Assembly (NCBI GenBank): GCA_003116995.1
Contig: BDSL01000003.1
Coordinates: forward strand, 186,001-250,000
Length of the DNA stretch: 64,000 nt
Source: Yamagishiella unicocca
Lineage: Eukaryota; Chlorophyta; Chlorophyceae; Chlamydomonadales; Volvocaceae
Direction: 5' to 3'
The translations under genes were made by a program, and so were the position numbers. The notes beneath the pieces are model-generated. The model had not been told where the DNA came from. It ran no database searches and was given only the letters and a program-made list of their open reading frames with translations. Every line of letters begins with the position of its first letter. Positions within the stretch are counted from its first letter, which is position 1. Positions 10,401-20,543 of the stretch are shown piece by piece.

Positions 10401-12490
10401 GGCTGCGGAGGGGGGCTGGACTGGGTGGGCGGCTGCGGAAGGGGGCTGGACTGGGTGGGCGGATGCGGAGGGGGCTGGACTGGGTGGGCGGCTGCGGAAG
10501 GGGGCTGGACTGGGTGGGCGGCTGTGGAGGGGGGCTGGACTGGGTGGGCGGCTGCGGAGGGGGGCTGGACTGGGTGGGCGGATGCGGAGGGGGGCTGGAC
10601 TGGGTGGGCGGCTGCGGAGGGGGGCTGGACTGGGTGGGCGGCTGCGGAGGGGGGCTGGACTGGGTGGGCGGCTGCGGAGGGGGCCTGGACTGGGTGGGCG
10701 GATGCGGAGGGGGGCTGGACTGGGTGGGCGGCTGCGGAGGGGGGCTGGACTGGGTGGGCGGCTGCGGAGGGGGGCTGGACTGGGTGGGCGGCTGCGGAGG
10801 GGGGCTGGACTGGGTGGGCGGCTGCGGAAGGGGGCTGGACTGGGTGGGCGGCTGTGGAGGGGGGCTGGACTGGTTGGGCGGCTGCGGAGGGGGGCTGGAC
10901 TGGGTGGGCGGATGCGGAGGGGGGCTGGACTGGGTGGGCGGATGCGGAGGGGGGCTGGACTGGGTGGGCGGCTGCGCTGCTCTCGGGGGTGAAAGCGGAG
11001 CCCACCAGACCCCAGCAGCAGCACCAGCAGCACCCTCATCCGACCAGCAGTCACACACCAGGCGGCACTCACGTGCATGTCGCCGGCCTGTGACCTGACA
11101 TTACCATATTCAGCTGGCCCCCACTGCATGTCCTCTCCCCCGCTGTTCCATCCGCTTCGGCACCCCTCCTCCCTCCTCCCTCTACCTTTCCACCTGCCCC
11201 CTGGATGATCGCCGCCTCCGCCTCCGCCCGCCCATCGTCTCCTTTGTCGTATGGATAGGTTTTCTGGCCCCTCCCTTGGACCAAGATCTCCAGCGTGCAA
11301 CTCGGCTAAAGCGTGTCCCAAACCTTCCTGAGTCTGCTCTGCTAACCTCTTAACTGCTGACCCACGGGTTTCCTCCCAACCCACCCTCAGCTACCTGGCG
11401 CACGGCACCGCCACCGACTACATGTTCGAAGTGCTCCACGTGCCCATCGCCTTCACGTGGGAGATCTTCGGCGACTTCAAGGCGCACTTCGACGACTGCT
11501 TCCGCATGTTCAACCCCATGGATGAGGCCGGGGTGCAGGTGCGGAATGAAAGGCGGCGGGCGGGGGCTGCGAGACGGGAAGGGTGGCGGAGGGCGGGTCT
11601 GGGTATGACGAGAAACCTGCTGCTGGTGTACGGCACTTTGGGTGGCAGACTGGAAGGCTGAAGCTGGAGCGGCCGGAGACTGATTACCCGTGGCCGGGCA
11701 TGGTTGCGCAACGCGCCTGGCGGCATCCAAGGCCAGACTCCGGGCTGAAGCGCACCAACCGACGCGCTCGTGGCTCCGAAACCTCTTGACACGCGCCGGC
11801 GAACCCACTCGTGGCTCCGAAACCCTTTTGTTTTACTCGCAGGACGTCCTGCAGCGGTGGCTCAGAGCCATCATGCGGCTGGTGGAGCTGTTGCCGGCTC
11901 ACCCCGCGCTGAGCGACTCCAAGGCCTGGACACAGCCGGAGTCCCAGGCAGCGGTCGAGGAGACGGGTAGCGCCGGCAGCGCGGCTTCGGAGCATCACGG
12001 CGCAGGCACCGGCGAGGGGGCGGGGGCGGGGTCAGCGGTGGGCAATGAAAGGGACCAGGGAAACGGCCAAGGGGGGCCCCAGGGCAGCGGGCTAGAAGGC
12101 AGCCCGGGCGATGGCATATCGCACATCACCGACCCAGGAGGTCTCCCGTTGAACGCCCAAGGTGACGACGGGGCCAAGGCAACTACCAGCACAGTGCTCG
12201 GAGTCGATGGTGCGGCTGACGTCAGCGCAGGCGGCCGCGTGGACGAGCCACGCGTGACCGTTGTCGCGTCCCAGTTGGGCTGGGGCAGCGCCTCGAGCGG
12301 CGAGCTGGTTAGCGGGCTGCTGGCTTTGGCTGGGCTGGCGGTTGTCGGCATGCTGGCATACAGGTACGGGCTGCGGCTAAGTAATGGCATCAAGAGCAGA
12401 TTCAGAGGGCCAGCCCCTGCGGCAGATGCCGGCGCGGCTGCTTCGGGCGGGGGAGTGGTTGGTCGGAAGGGCGAGCGGGCAAACGTGTAG
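7457..12490 (+). CDS. M14-family zinc carboxypeptidase, secreted or type I membrane-anchored
   Basis: Nine exons: 7457-7657, 7821-7868, 8389-8451, 8775-8930, 9500-9669, 9861-9975, 10159-10262, 11391-11538, 11843-12490; all phases agree, 550 aa. Residues 1-24 are a signal peptide (hydrophobic AAVLLAVLLLAQSAQG). M14 motifs are present: zinc ligands His109 and Glu112 in FGEHGRE, substrate-binding Asn186-Arg187 in DPNRNW, third zinc ligand His236 in NIHSG, a tyrosine near 296 and catalytic Glu310 in AFTWEIFG. The closest remembered relatives are plant metallocarboxypeptidases of the At5g42320 type. The last exon adds a Gly/Ser/Ala-rich, unstructured stalk (about residues 365-485), a hydrophobic helix at about 489-513 and a short basic tail, so the catalytic domain probably faces the lumen or outside. 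Intron 1 has a GC donor (AAG|GCAAGC). Introns carry minisatellites and a foldback element, listed separately. Confidence 0.92.
7936..8005. mobile_element. 70-bp foldback element (near-perfect palindrome) in carboxypeptidase intron 2
   Basis: Two 35-bp arms meet at 7970/7971 with no spacer. The ends are TGTTATC and GATAACA, and only four arm positions differ, all by transitions. The element is flanked by GCACC at 7931-7935 and again at 8006-8010, which looks like a 5-bp target-site duplication. It has no coding capacity. Most likely a tiny non-autonomous DNA transposon; a hairpin RNA source is an alternative. Confidence 0.7.
9117..9371. repeat. 11-bp minisatellite in carboxypeptidase intron 4
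   Basis: About 20 head-to-tail copies of TTAGCTCATGG, with occasional 7-bp partial units (TTAGCTC) and two variant units containing CTCCTGCAGG at the right end. The array lies wholly inside the intron between exons 8775-8930 and 9500-9669. Confidence 0.9.
10123..10148. repeat. Telomere-like CCCTAAAA array at the end of carboxypeptidase intron 6
   Basis: Three consecutive units (CCCTAAA, CCCTAAAA, CCCTAAAA) followed by CCC. The Chlamydomonas telomere repeat is TTTTAGGG, the reverse complement. The array ends about 10 nt before the acceptor of exon 10159-10262 and so overlaps the polypyrimidine/branch region. Confidence 0.75.
10294..10977. repeat. 30-bp G-rich minisatellite (23 copies) in carboxypeptidase intron 7
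   Basis: There are 23 tandem copies of a 30-bp unit with core CTGGACTGGGTGGGCGGCTG followed by CGGAGGGGGG. A few have single-base changes (GGATGC, GGCTGT, GGAAGG) and one unit is 29 bp. It has long open frames on both strands because the unit length is a multiple of three; these are not genes. It sits between exons 10159-10262 and 11391-11538. Confidence 0.95.
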
Positions 12491-13140
12491 ATAGGGTGGC
12501 GCTTGGGCGCGTCGGATCCGAAGCTATAAATTAGGAGTGGCAGGTGCATGTGTTATGATAAGGAGGATGTGGTGTGGGATGTGTTGAGCCGCAACTGGAA
12601 TGGGAAGCCGGAATTGCAAAATGTGTTTCTTGTTGACGTTGACGAAGAAGGATAAGAAGCAGGAAAACCCATCGTGTGCATTTTCGTGCCCCTCAGCGCG
12701 GTGTTCGTGACTTTTAATGCCATGTCCGGGGAGTGATGCCAGGCTGTGGTTTTTTTAAATCTATATTGCGCAACAAACGTGCAGCGCTGTGTTGTTTGCC
12801 ATGATACCATGTACATGTGCGATGTACTCGCAACCCAACCACCGAACTCGGCACACCTGATGACGACTCCGCGGCTGACGTGTGCGCATGTGCCTTGGGC
12901 TGCCCTGCAGATGCCTCACACGCGCAAGAAGAGATCGGGAAAGGGCGCGCGGCGATGCCTATCAGACTGTGTGAGCCCTGAACTGCGGCCGGCGTCTCTG
13001 CCGTGCCGTGTGTCGGCACGGGCTGGGTAGCCGTCGGCGGCCGCATGGGGCCCTCGCCAACGTGTGGTTTCACGTGCAAGCGCGGGCCAGCCGGCGCCTC
13101 CGGGCCTACGCTGTTGGAAACGTGGAGGGGCAGGTTGTCG

Positions 13141-13145
13141 TGTAA
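13141..13145 (+). terminator. Putative polyadenylation signal of the carboxypeptidase gene
   Basis: The first TGTAA I saw downstream of the stop on the plus strand, about 650 nt after it. A long but plausible 3' untranslated region for this group of algae. Confidence 0.35.
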
Positions 13146-13476
13146 TGATTGATATGATGGTACTGGCCACGGCAGAAGGCCAGATTGGCTGTATTACCGG
13201 TATGGTTGTGTCGTTATATATGTGCGTATGTACAGGCCATGCGGGACCATGCTTTATGAAATGCGTGTTAATCGAATAAGGAAGTCGCCTACAGCCTTTT
13301 TTTCCTTCCGCGTTGTTACAGCTATGCTAATCGGGATGCTCACAGCAGGCAGCTGTACAGTCGGCTGTTTCGAAGCCGCTGGATCCAGGTTCCACGCAGG
13401 TTTCAGAACGTGACCCTGCGCCGCGGAGCAGCTTGATTGACCTAAACCCGTCCCAAGGAGCGGCTGAGCTCGGCCG

Positions 13477-13481
13477 TTACA
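13477..13481 (-). terminator. Putative polyadenylation signal of the methylthiotransferase gene
   Basis: TGTAA on the minus strand, about 515 nt past the stop at 13996. A second minus-strand TGTAA lies at 13316-13320. Candidates only. Confidence 0.3.
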
Positions 13482-13995
13482 CTAAAGCAAATCGCGACTC
13501 CGCAGCTGCACGGAGGTAAAGGCGCGACGTGCACCGTGCGCCCCAGTCGGGTCACGTCCATGCACACTCAAATCGCGACTGACAACCACGATCCCGAACA
13601 GCACAGCACAGCGTCAATAGGGCCCTCAAGCCCTCGGTCGTCAATCACGGACATCTGTCAGTTTAGACACGCAGTTCATGCAGTGCAAGCATATCAGGGT
13701 TGTATTCAGACGCAAACGCTCAGACGTCTGCGTTCCTCCCTCAGCTCCGCAAACCTAACGTCATCAAAACCCCAACCGCATCGCCCCTCCATTTCAAGTC
13801 CTCAATCCTTTTGGTACCACAAACACCACCCAATTAAATGACCCCTGCACTCATGCTCCCGACTATTACCATAGCTGTTCCCACACCACCACCACGGCCA
13901 CATGCCACCCATCCAATGGACGAGCCGACCCACCACACTCCATCAGGTGCCTGTTGCCTCTGTGCCATGACTCCAACACAGAACTCTGAGTGCAC

Positions 13996-16900
13996 CTACG
14001 CCGCCACCAGTGGCGCCTGGCCGACCGCCGAAAGCGTCCCCGGCGCCGCTGCGCGGCTCCCCACCAGCTCGGTCATCTCACCAAAGAGGCTGAAGGCGTT
14101 GCACTCGTCCACCCGCACAAGGACCAGCTTGCCGCGCAGGTCGTTGCCGTCACCGTCAAAGTAGACCAGCTTGTTGTGGCGGATGCGGCCGAAAGCTTGC
14201 CGGGGGTTCTTGGGGTTGGGGCCCTCCACCAGCACCTCCAGCGTGCGGCCCTGGAAGCGCTGCGCCCGCTCCGTCGCCACCTCCATCACCACCTTGTTCA
14301 ACCTGGTGGGTGGGGTAATCGGCGTGCCGTCCAAATATTATCAGCTAGGGTCCGATAGCCGTAAAACGAGTGTGACCTGTTTTATCATCACGCCGGGACC
14401 ACTGGTGACACCAACATCACTTGGATCGTTGCATGTGCCCGCAAGCAGTCCGCACTGCACAGCGTCATCGGATGCAGAAACCGCACTGCACGCCATTGTC
14501 GATTGTAAAGAGCACTAAACACGTGCGGCTGTAGCGCAACATGCATCGCCCTGCCCTGGTAGCCCCATGGTTAGCTTGCCAGAACCAGGACCCGGAGGCG
14601 ACCCGGTGCTGAGTACTGGCCCACCTGTTGAGGCGGTCCCCCTTGATCATGTCCGCCACTTGGTTGTCCCATTCCGCTGCGGGCGTGTTGGGTCGTGGAG
14701 AGTAGGCGGCGGTGTTGACCCGGTCAAAGCCCACCTCGCGGACTAACCGCTCCGTGGCTAGGTACTGCTCCTCCGTCTCGCCTGTGGGCCGGTGCGTGTC
14801 CGGGCAGGGCAGGGGGTTGGGGAGACCACCCAAGAACGTCGGTACGGCGCACCAAAGCATAGAGTAGGCACGAGACGAAGTCGTACCGCAACCCGCAGCA
14901 CACACGGCGCACGCTCACGTGACCCCTAAACGTACACATGCAGGACACCTAAGCGGGTGCCTAATTGGGCCCCGGTGGCGCACCCGGGAAGCCGACGATT
15001 GCGTCGCCGCTGATGGACGCGTCCGGCATGTATCGCCGGATGTTGTCGATGATGGCACGATAGCGCTCGTGTGTGTAGCCGCGCTTCATCTCCCGCAGGA
15101 TGTCGTTGTCGCCCGACTGGAAGGGGATGTGGAAGAACTCGCACAGCTTGGGCAGCTCCGAGCAGGCGCGCACCAGGCGGTCTGGGGAGGGGCAAAACCA
15201 ACAAGAGCGGGCGCGGGCGCATTGCGTTAGGAGGCGCAGGCACCTAGATTCTCCGCCCTGATGCACACGCTGCGCCCCGGGCAGCACATTTTTTATGTCC
15301 TCCCCACAGCGAGCTGCTCTGGCTGGGCGAGCTGAGCGAGGAGGTGTGAGCCCTGCCGGTGCGAACCTGCGACCCTGCCCTTCTCCCCCCACACCCGGGG
15401 CATCCACGGATCTTCCTCGAAACCGCCCCCACACCCGTGATGTCGTGTAACCGGTCTTTATGCCACCCACCTGTGAAGTAGCGAGGGTGTGAGGTCGCGA
15501 AGCGGATGCGCTCGATGCCCGGCACGTCATGCACCTCCCGCAGCAGGTCGGTGAAGGTCCAGGCGCGCCGGCCGCTTGCATCAGCGGCCATACCGGGCAG
15601 GTCCCTGCGGAGACCATACGGCACCAGCGCGCACGCATACAGCCGTCAGGTGTGTGAGAATGTGACAGTCAGATTGGGCAGTGGTGCTATCACATCCGAG
15701 CGTAAGCGAAATGATACTTCCTTCCCTTAGAAACCAAGCGTGGATCAGGCCGTCTGCTGAGCCCCGCTGAGCTGTCACGCCCCACAGCAGTCTTCGCATG
15801 TCGTGGACACCAGGTGTAACACTCACAACCGCCACCGCACCGGCTTCAGCCTACCTGCCATAGGCGTCGATGTTCTGACCCAGCAGCGTCACCTCCTTGT
15901 ACCCCGCCTCCCCGAGCACCAGCATCTCGCGTCGGATGTCCTCCGCCCGCCGGCTCTGCTCCGTACCGCGGGTGTACGGCACCACGCAGTAGGTGCACTT
16001 CTCGTTGCAGCCGTATATCACGTTGACCCAGGCGGTGATGTTTGACTCGCGGCGGGGCGTCGTGATGTCCTCCTCCACCGCTACCTAGGTCGGGAGAGGC
16101 AGCGCAAACCAACTTATTAACACACGGGACGCTCATGTGCGGGCTCTGCGGTTCCGTTGTACTCTTTTCGAACTGAGGCCATGTGCCCTGTCGTCCGTGT
16201 TCCCGGCCATGGCATTGCGGCAGCCGGCTAAAGCGGCGCCGCCTCAAACTCGAGACTCCACCCCTTCCCGCCTCGACCCATCATCCACGCGCCTGCCAAC
16301 CCAGGCAAGGCCCCCACCTGCTCAGTCGCGCAAACTTGGGAGTCGTTGGCCTGATCCAATAGGTCGTTGATTCGGTTGGCGAATTGGGGCCCTATGGGGG
16401 AAACACGATGGAGCGAAGCGGATGTTGGGGAAGCGGTCCGGCCCCATGCGTGGTTGCAGGACATGCCCCGTCCGCCCGCACGGCCCCTTTCCGACCACGG
16501 CCTCGTGACATTTGGCTTGGTTGCCGGCCGGCCGCAGTTGCGTGTCGTGTAAGACTCCTCTCCAGTCCCCACCCGCCCTTCGCGCCCCCGTACGGCCGCG
16601 AATGGCACCTACCCATGACTGATTGCTTTAGAAGCGCCTCCTGACCGAACGGTTCGCGGGGATATGGGCAGGACCAGGGAGGGCCCTACGTCTGTAACAT
16701 GCTCATGCACACCTACCCATGACGATGTCCAGCTCCGGAACCCGCCGCAGCAGCGTCTGACCCTCCTGCTGCGCGACGCAGCCCGCCACAACGATTTTCA
16801 TGTCGCTGGAGCGCTCCCGCTTGCGTTTGGCCTGACGCGACGTGTGAAAGCGCAAAGCCGGGCGGAGGTGGGATGAGGAGGTCCGGGCGTGATCGGAGGG

Positions 16901-18457
16901 CTGCGATGAGACCTGAGAGAGCAAAGGCTTGGGTCCCACCCTCGCCCTCACCCTGCTGCCCTGCTTCCAGCAAGCCCAACTATCCAACCACCCCGGCCTG
17001 CATTTGCTCTTTCCCGGCCGATCGCTGATCTCCTTCCTTGTGCAGCCTCCCAGTGCCCAGCCCTGCCCTTACCAGCTCACCTGCTTCCCAAGCGCCGAGT
17101 ACACCTTCTGCTCCGCCTTCTCACGAATGGAGCACGTGTTGTAGATGAGCACGTTTGCGTCGCTGGCGTCCTGGCTGCATTCATAACCCACGGACTCGAG
17201 CACCCCAGCCATGCGCTCGCTGTCGGCCATGTTCATCTGGCGGCCAAGGCCCAAGTACGGCGGGTACACACACAGATGTGGAGCTTGTGGCGCGCATTGA
17301 AGCTGGTGAGGCGTTATGGGCCGATGCCAGTGTGTGAAGCCATAACATGGCGGCAGCGCGTGTAGAGCGGGCCGCGTTGGATGCCGGCAGGGCTTCGAGG
17401 CGCATGCAGGTGGTGCCCGGGGGCACGTGCAGGTGGTGCCCGGGGGCACGTGCAGGTGGTGCCCGGGGGCACGTGAAGTTGGTGCCCGGGGGCACGTGAA
17501 GGGGGCACGTGAAGGGGGCGGGTGAAATTGGTGCCCGGGGCACTTGCAGGTGGTGCCCCGGGGCGCTTCACTTTCCACCATGAGCTGCCCGGCCCGTCAC
17601 ACCCCCAAGCCCGCGCAGATCGCACCTGGCATCCAAAGGTGTGGATGAAATATTTCTTTCCATTTTTAGGGATGTGCTCGGGCGCCTTACGCACTAGGAC
17701 TTGGCCTGGGGAGGGACCGGGGCCAGAACCAGGGCGATAAGCCGGAATGATACGGACACTCCTGACGCGCAAACATGGATTCTGAGCGGGGCATACACGG
17801 CCCGGCTGCGTAGTGGCCTAGGCGAAGAACCAAACTGCTTGCATTCGCATCACAGACGCCGGCACAGGGTGTGTGCGCGGGTGCCTAAACCCGGGAGTTG
17901 GCGTCCCCTCAGCCCGTGTTAATTCTATAGCGTATAGCGAAAAATATCGCATCAGGAGGCACGCACGGCCACCAGGTGGGCAATCTGTGCGTGTGTGGCT
18001 GGACGCGCAGGTTATGAAGCACAGAGTCCCACGCTTACACCAATTGCGTTCTGATAGCGAAGTATAGCGAAGCATATATCCTATGGCTGGTTGGCAATGA
18101 ATTTTGAAAGACAAGTACGCTCACACCAAACGCAATTGTTGTTGTAGAACGTCGACCAAGAAGGGGCACGAAGGAGCGAATGTTAAAAGACTGTAATTCG
18201 GTATAATTCTTACCCTCACTACCACAGTAGGTCGCGGCTTCCGTCTCGTCAAGCTGCGCCGACGCCGTCAGTCCACCAATTTCCGCTGTGGCGGTCGCTC
18301 CCAATGATTGCAACCGTGCCTTCGGTTGATTTTGGTGACGACTGTGTGCGCCTCCATGCGACATGAACGGCGCTGCGCAAGGTACAGAGCGCAGCAGCAA
18401 TTGCTGCGGCACTGGACCACAATGCTGCTGCTGTGTAAGGGATAATCCCCGAAACAT
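13996..18457 (-). CDS. miaB-like: tRNA-2-methylthio-N6-dimethylallyladenosine synthase (MiaB/CDK5RAP1 family)
   Basis: Ten exons: 18214-18457, 17626-17705, 17081-17236, 16717-16831, 16318-16391, 15855-16084, 15471-15604, 14984-15181, 14625-14781, 13996-14302. Every phase agrees and the sum is 565 codons. The enzyme adds a methylthio group to i6A37 in tRNA. The N-terminal MTTase domain has the three cysteines for the auxiliary 4Fe-4S cluster: Cys107 (FGCQMN), Cys143 (YNTCSIRE) and Cys178 ([10 protein letters not shown]). The radical-SAM site is CNEKCTYC (Cys249, Cys253, Cys256), followed by VVPYTRG. Later blocks are [43 protein letters not shown] and a C-terminal TRAM domain (from about residue 470). 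Residues 1-80 match no bacterial enzyme; they are Gln/Arg/Ser-rich and poor in acidic residues at the start, suggesting organelle targeting, as for mitochondrial CDK5RAP1. Confidence 0.93.
17399..17545. repeat. Minisatellite with CACGTG cores in methylthiotransferase intron 2
   Basis: About seven imperfect copies of a roughly 21-bp unit, GGTGGTGCCCGGGGGCACGT followed by GCA. Several copies contain GGGCACGTG, hence the palindrome CACGTG. Lies between exons 17626-17705 and 17081-17236. Confidence 0.75.
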
Positions 18458-20543
18458 TTTTCGCTTCTTAGCTTAAATTCAAGAAGGTACTGGGTTGCTC
18501 GCAGTCACAAGTGGCACCTTGCTCAACGCACTCCTATTCTCTCGCGCGTATTTAGCTTGAACCTGTCAAACTTAATTGTACTAAAAAACGAAAACCTTCA
18601 TCTGAGTTGGAAGGAACTCTAGGTTCCGGCCGCTCCGATACCACAAACCGAAGAAAGAAATCGTGAGGAATTATTGTCTCCCGCGTGATGAAATTGGATT
18701 TCAAAAAGGTTCAGCGTATGCTGCCATAATCATAAACCACTGCCCGTTTCGGGGTATGCGTTGGCAACCCTTGTCGTTGAAGTGCTCGTGTCCCGGTGCT
18801 TGTACTCACCGGTCAACTTCGCGGGGCACCTCCTGGCTTTAAAGGGCAAGCCGCAGCTAGATATGGTGCTGTAGTTAGTATCTTGCAGATAGCATTGATA
18901 TGTAGTACCAAGTGGTGAAAACGATTGTAAAAGATAATACACAGCGCGCACGCACTGTCAGGTCGAGTCAGGTTGCCACAGCGCGGCAAAGCGCAACCCT
19001 GAACCAAACCCCGAACCCAAGCAAACTGATCCACCAATAAATGCTGCTTCGCCAGCGCGAGTAATAAACGATTTATTGGCAATGCGATGTAGGGACCATC
19101 TATCGTGCCCATGGTATGCTAGGTTGTGCCGACGTGGCATGGTAGGGTGCGAGTCAGACTCAACTTGGCATGACATGATGAGGTAGAGGCTGGCACTGCT
19201 GGCGTACCCCCTGGGTGTGAGTCAGGCCGCCGTACCCTGGCTGTACGACACCTGGCTGGCGGTTAGCTACCTGCCACCGCATGACGCGCCCACATGACGC
19301 AGTTCCCTTCACCTAGATTTCGAACTCAACCCAACCCCTGGGCAGTTCACATAACGGTTGCATACATACCATTGCATTACAGAAGGATTACGGAGGTTAA
19401 ATTCCTACCTGCTCCTACGGCGTCAAGGCGTCACAAGCCCTCGGGGATGCAAATACAATATGTACTATGGTTAACCAAAGCACGCACGAGGCCACCGTGG
19501 AAAGCTACTTCGATAGAAACACAACATGCACTTGTCAACGATCACTCCGACCAAACCCTAGCGAATGACACAGATCACGTAAAGGGACAGTCAAGGGCAC
19601 CACGCGTCTTGATCACGGCGGCAGGAACAGTTTATGACGTAAGGAAACCTTCGCGATTCCGATTCCACGCAAGAGGCACAACTAATAACGTTAGGGCACC
19701 CTCGACAGTTCAATTCCATGGCTAAAGGGCAGTTCGGCCCGCCATCCTCCTGCGAGTAAGCGTCTGGCGTTGTTGGGCTATAATGAAGCCGTTGTTTCCG
19801 AGGCACTCGTTGCACGGTGCATACCCAGCCTTATTAATCAACCAGAAAGCCGCGGCACAGCCATATTAATCATCCAGAAAGCCGCAATCGAACTATCTTT
19901 GGAAAACCCCCTCCTCGAACGGCCCGGCTCGAGCCTGCACTCGACTGCACTCCATACCGATGCGGAACCCCCAAAGCCGAACCTGGACACTTGGCCATGT
20001 CCGTCACCGTCTAATCCAAAACATTGCGCGAAAGCACTAGCGCCAACAAAGGCATCAGTGTCATCGGTTGCGATACACGATGTTTTATGTACTACAGTGC
20101 GGAAGCCATGCATCGATATCGTAGCCAGGTTGCTGTTTGCAGTCAACAAAAAGACGCACTCTCGTAATAGAGGTGGGGCAACCTTGGCTCCCTTTGAGGA
20201 GTGGAGAGCTGTGGCTTCTTCCAGTTGCCCTTACACCTTGCCTCTGAGCCGGCTGCTACTGAAGTTCGGAACATGGCCGGCGACAGGAGCAGCGCCTGCG
20301 GGGCCACCGTTGAGGCTCACCCTGCGGGTGGGCAACCCACGATGAAGGTAGTAAAAACGGAAAGCAAATATATTATCTGTCCGCGTCTTCGATGATGCTT
20401 CGCCCTGATTATTGATCTAGCGGAACTTGCAGGCAAAACCATATGTGGGATGGATGTTGAACCTCTCATACACTACAAAGTATGCGTGGACATGTTTATC
20501 TGTTGTGGTGAGGCTGCCGTACGAGCCCCGGGACAGTGGCCTG
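18458..20543. other. Intergenic region without a supported gene
   Basis: Separates the methylthiotransferase start from the 3' end of gene A. Open frames at 19294-19725 and 19770-20345 (plus) have no recognisable domain and no partner exons. A short imperfect repeat (ATTAATCANCCAGAAAGCCGC) occurs twice near 19830-19885. Part of this is presumably the methylthiotransferase promoter. Confidence 0.55.
20231..20235 (-). terminator. Putative polyadenylation signal of gene A
   Basis: TGTAA on the minus strand, about 310 nt past the stop at 20544. Its relevance depends on whether the 20544 stop is the true end; see the finding on a conserved donor. Confidence 0.25.

Larger units (their letters stand above)
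12491..13995. other. Intergenic space between convergent genes
   Basis: Contains the 3' untranslated regions of the carboxypeptidase (plus) and the methylthiotransferase (minus). The short open frames here show no family resemblance and no convincing splice partners. Confidence 0.6.

Noticed and set aside
9708..11384. Long open frames on both strands (up to 461 and 414 codons) across the 30-bp minisatellite
   Set aside because: They arise only because the repeat unit is a multiple of three without stops. They overlap proven carboxypeptidase exons in wrong frames and show no domain.
13536..13841. 101-codon plus-strand open frame between convergent genes
   Set aside because: No family resemblance; lies in the presumed 3' untranslated region of the methylthiotransferase on the opposite strand.
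17626..17776. Methylthiotransferase start codon at 17776 or 17772
   Set aside because: The ATG at 17776 is out of frame with the FGCQ exon and 17772 is a TTG. The upstream exon 18214-18457 starts with ATG, ends in the required phase 1 and supplies a targeting-like N terminus.
19294..20345. Two plus-strand open frames of 143 and 191 codons
   Set aside because: No recognisable motif, no typical coding bias, and no splice partners; treated as chance open frames in intergenic DNA.
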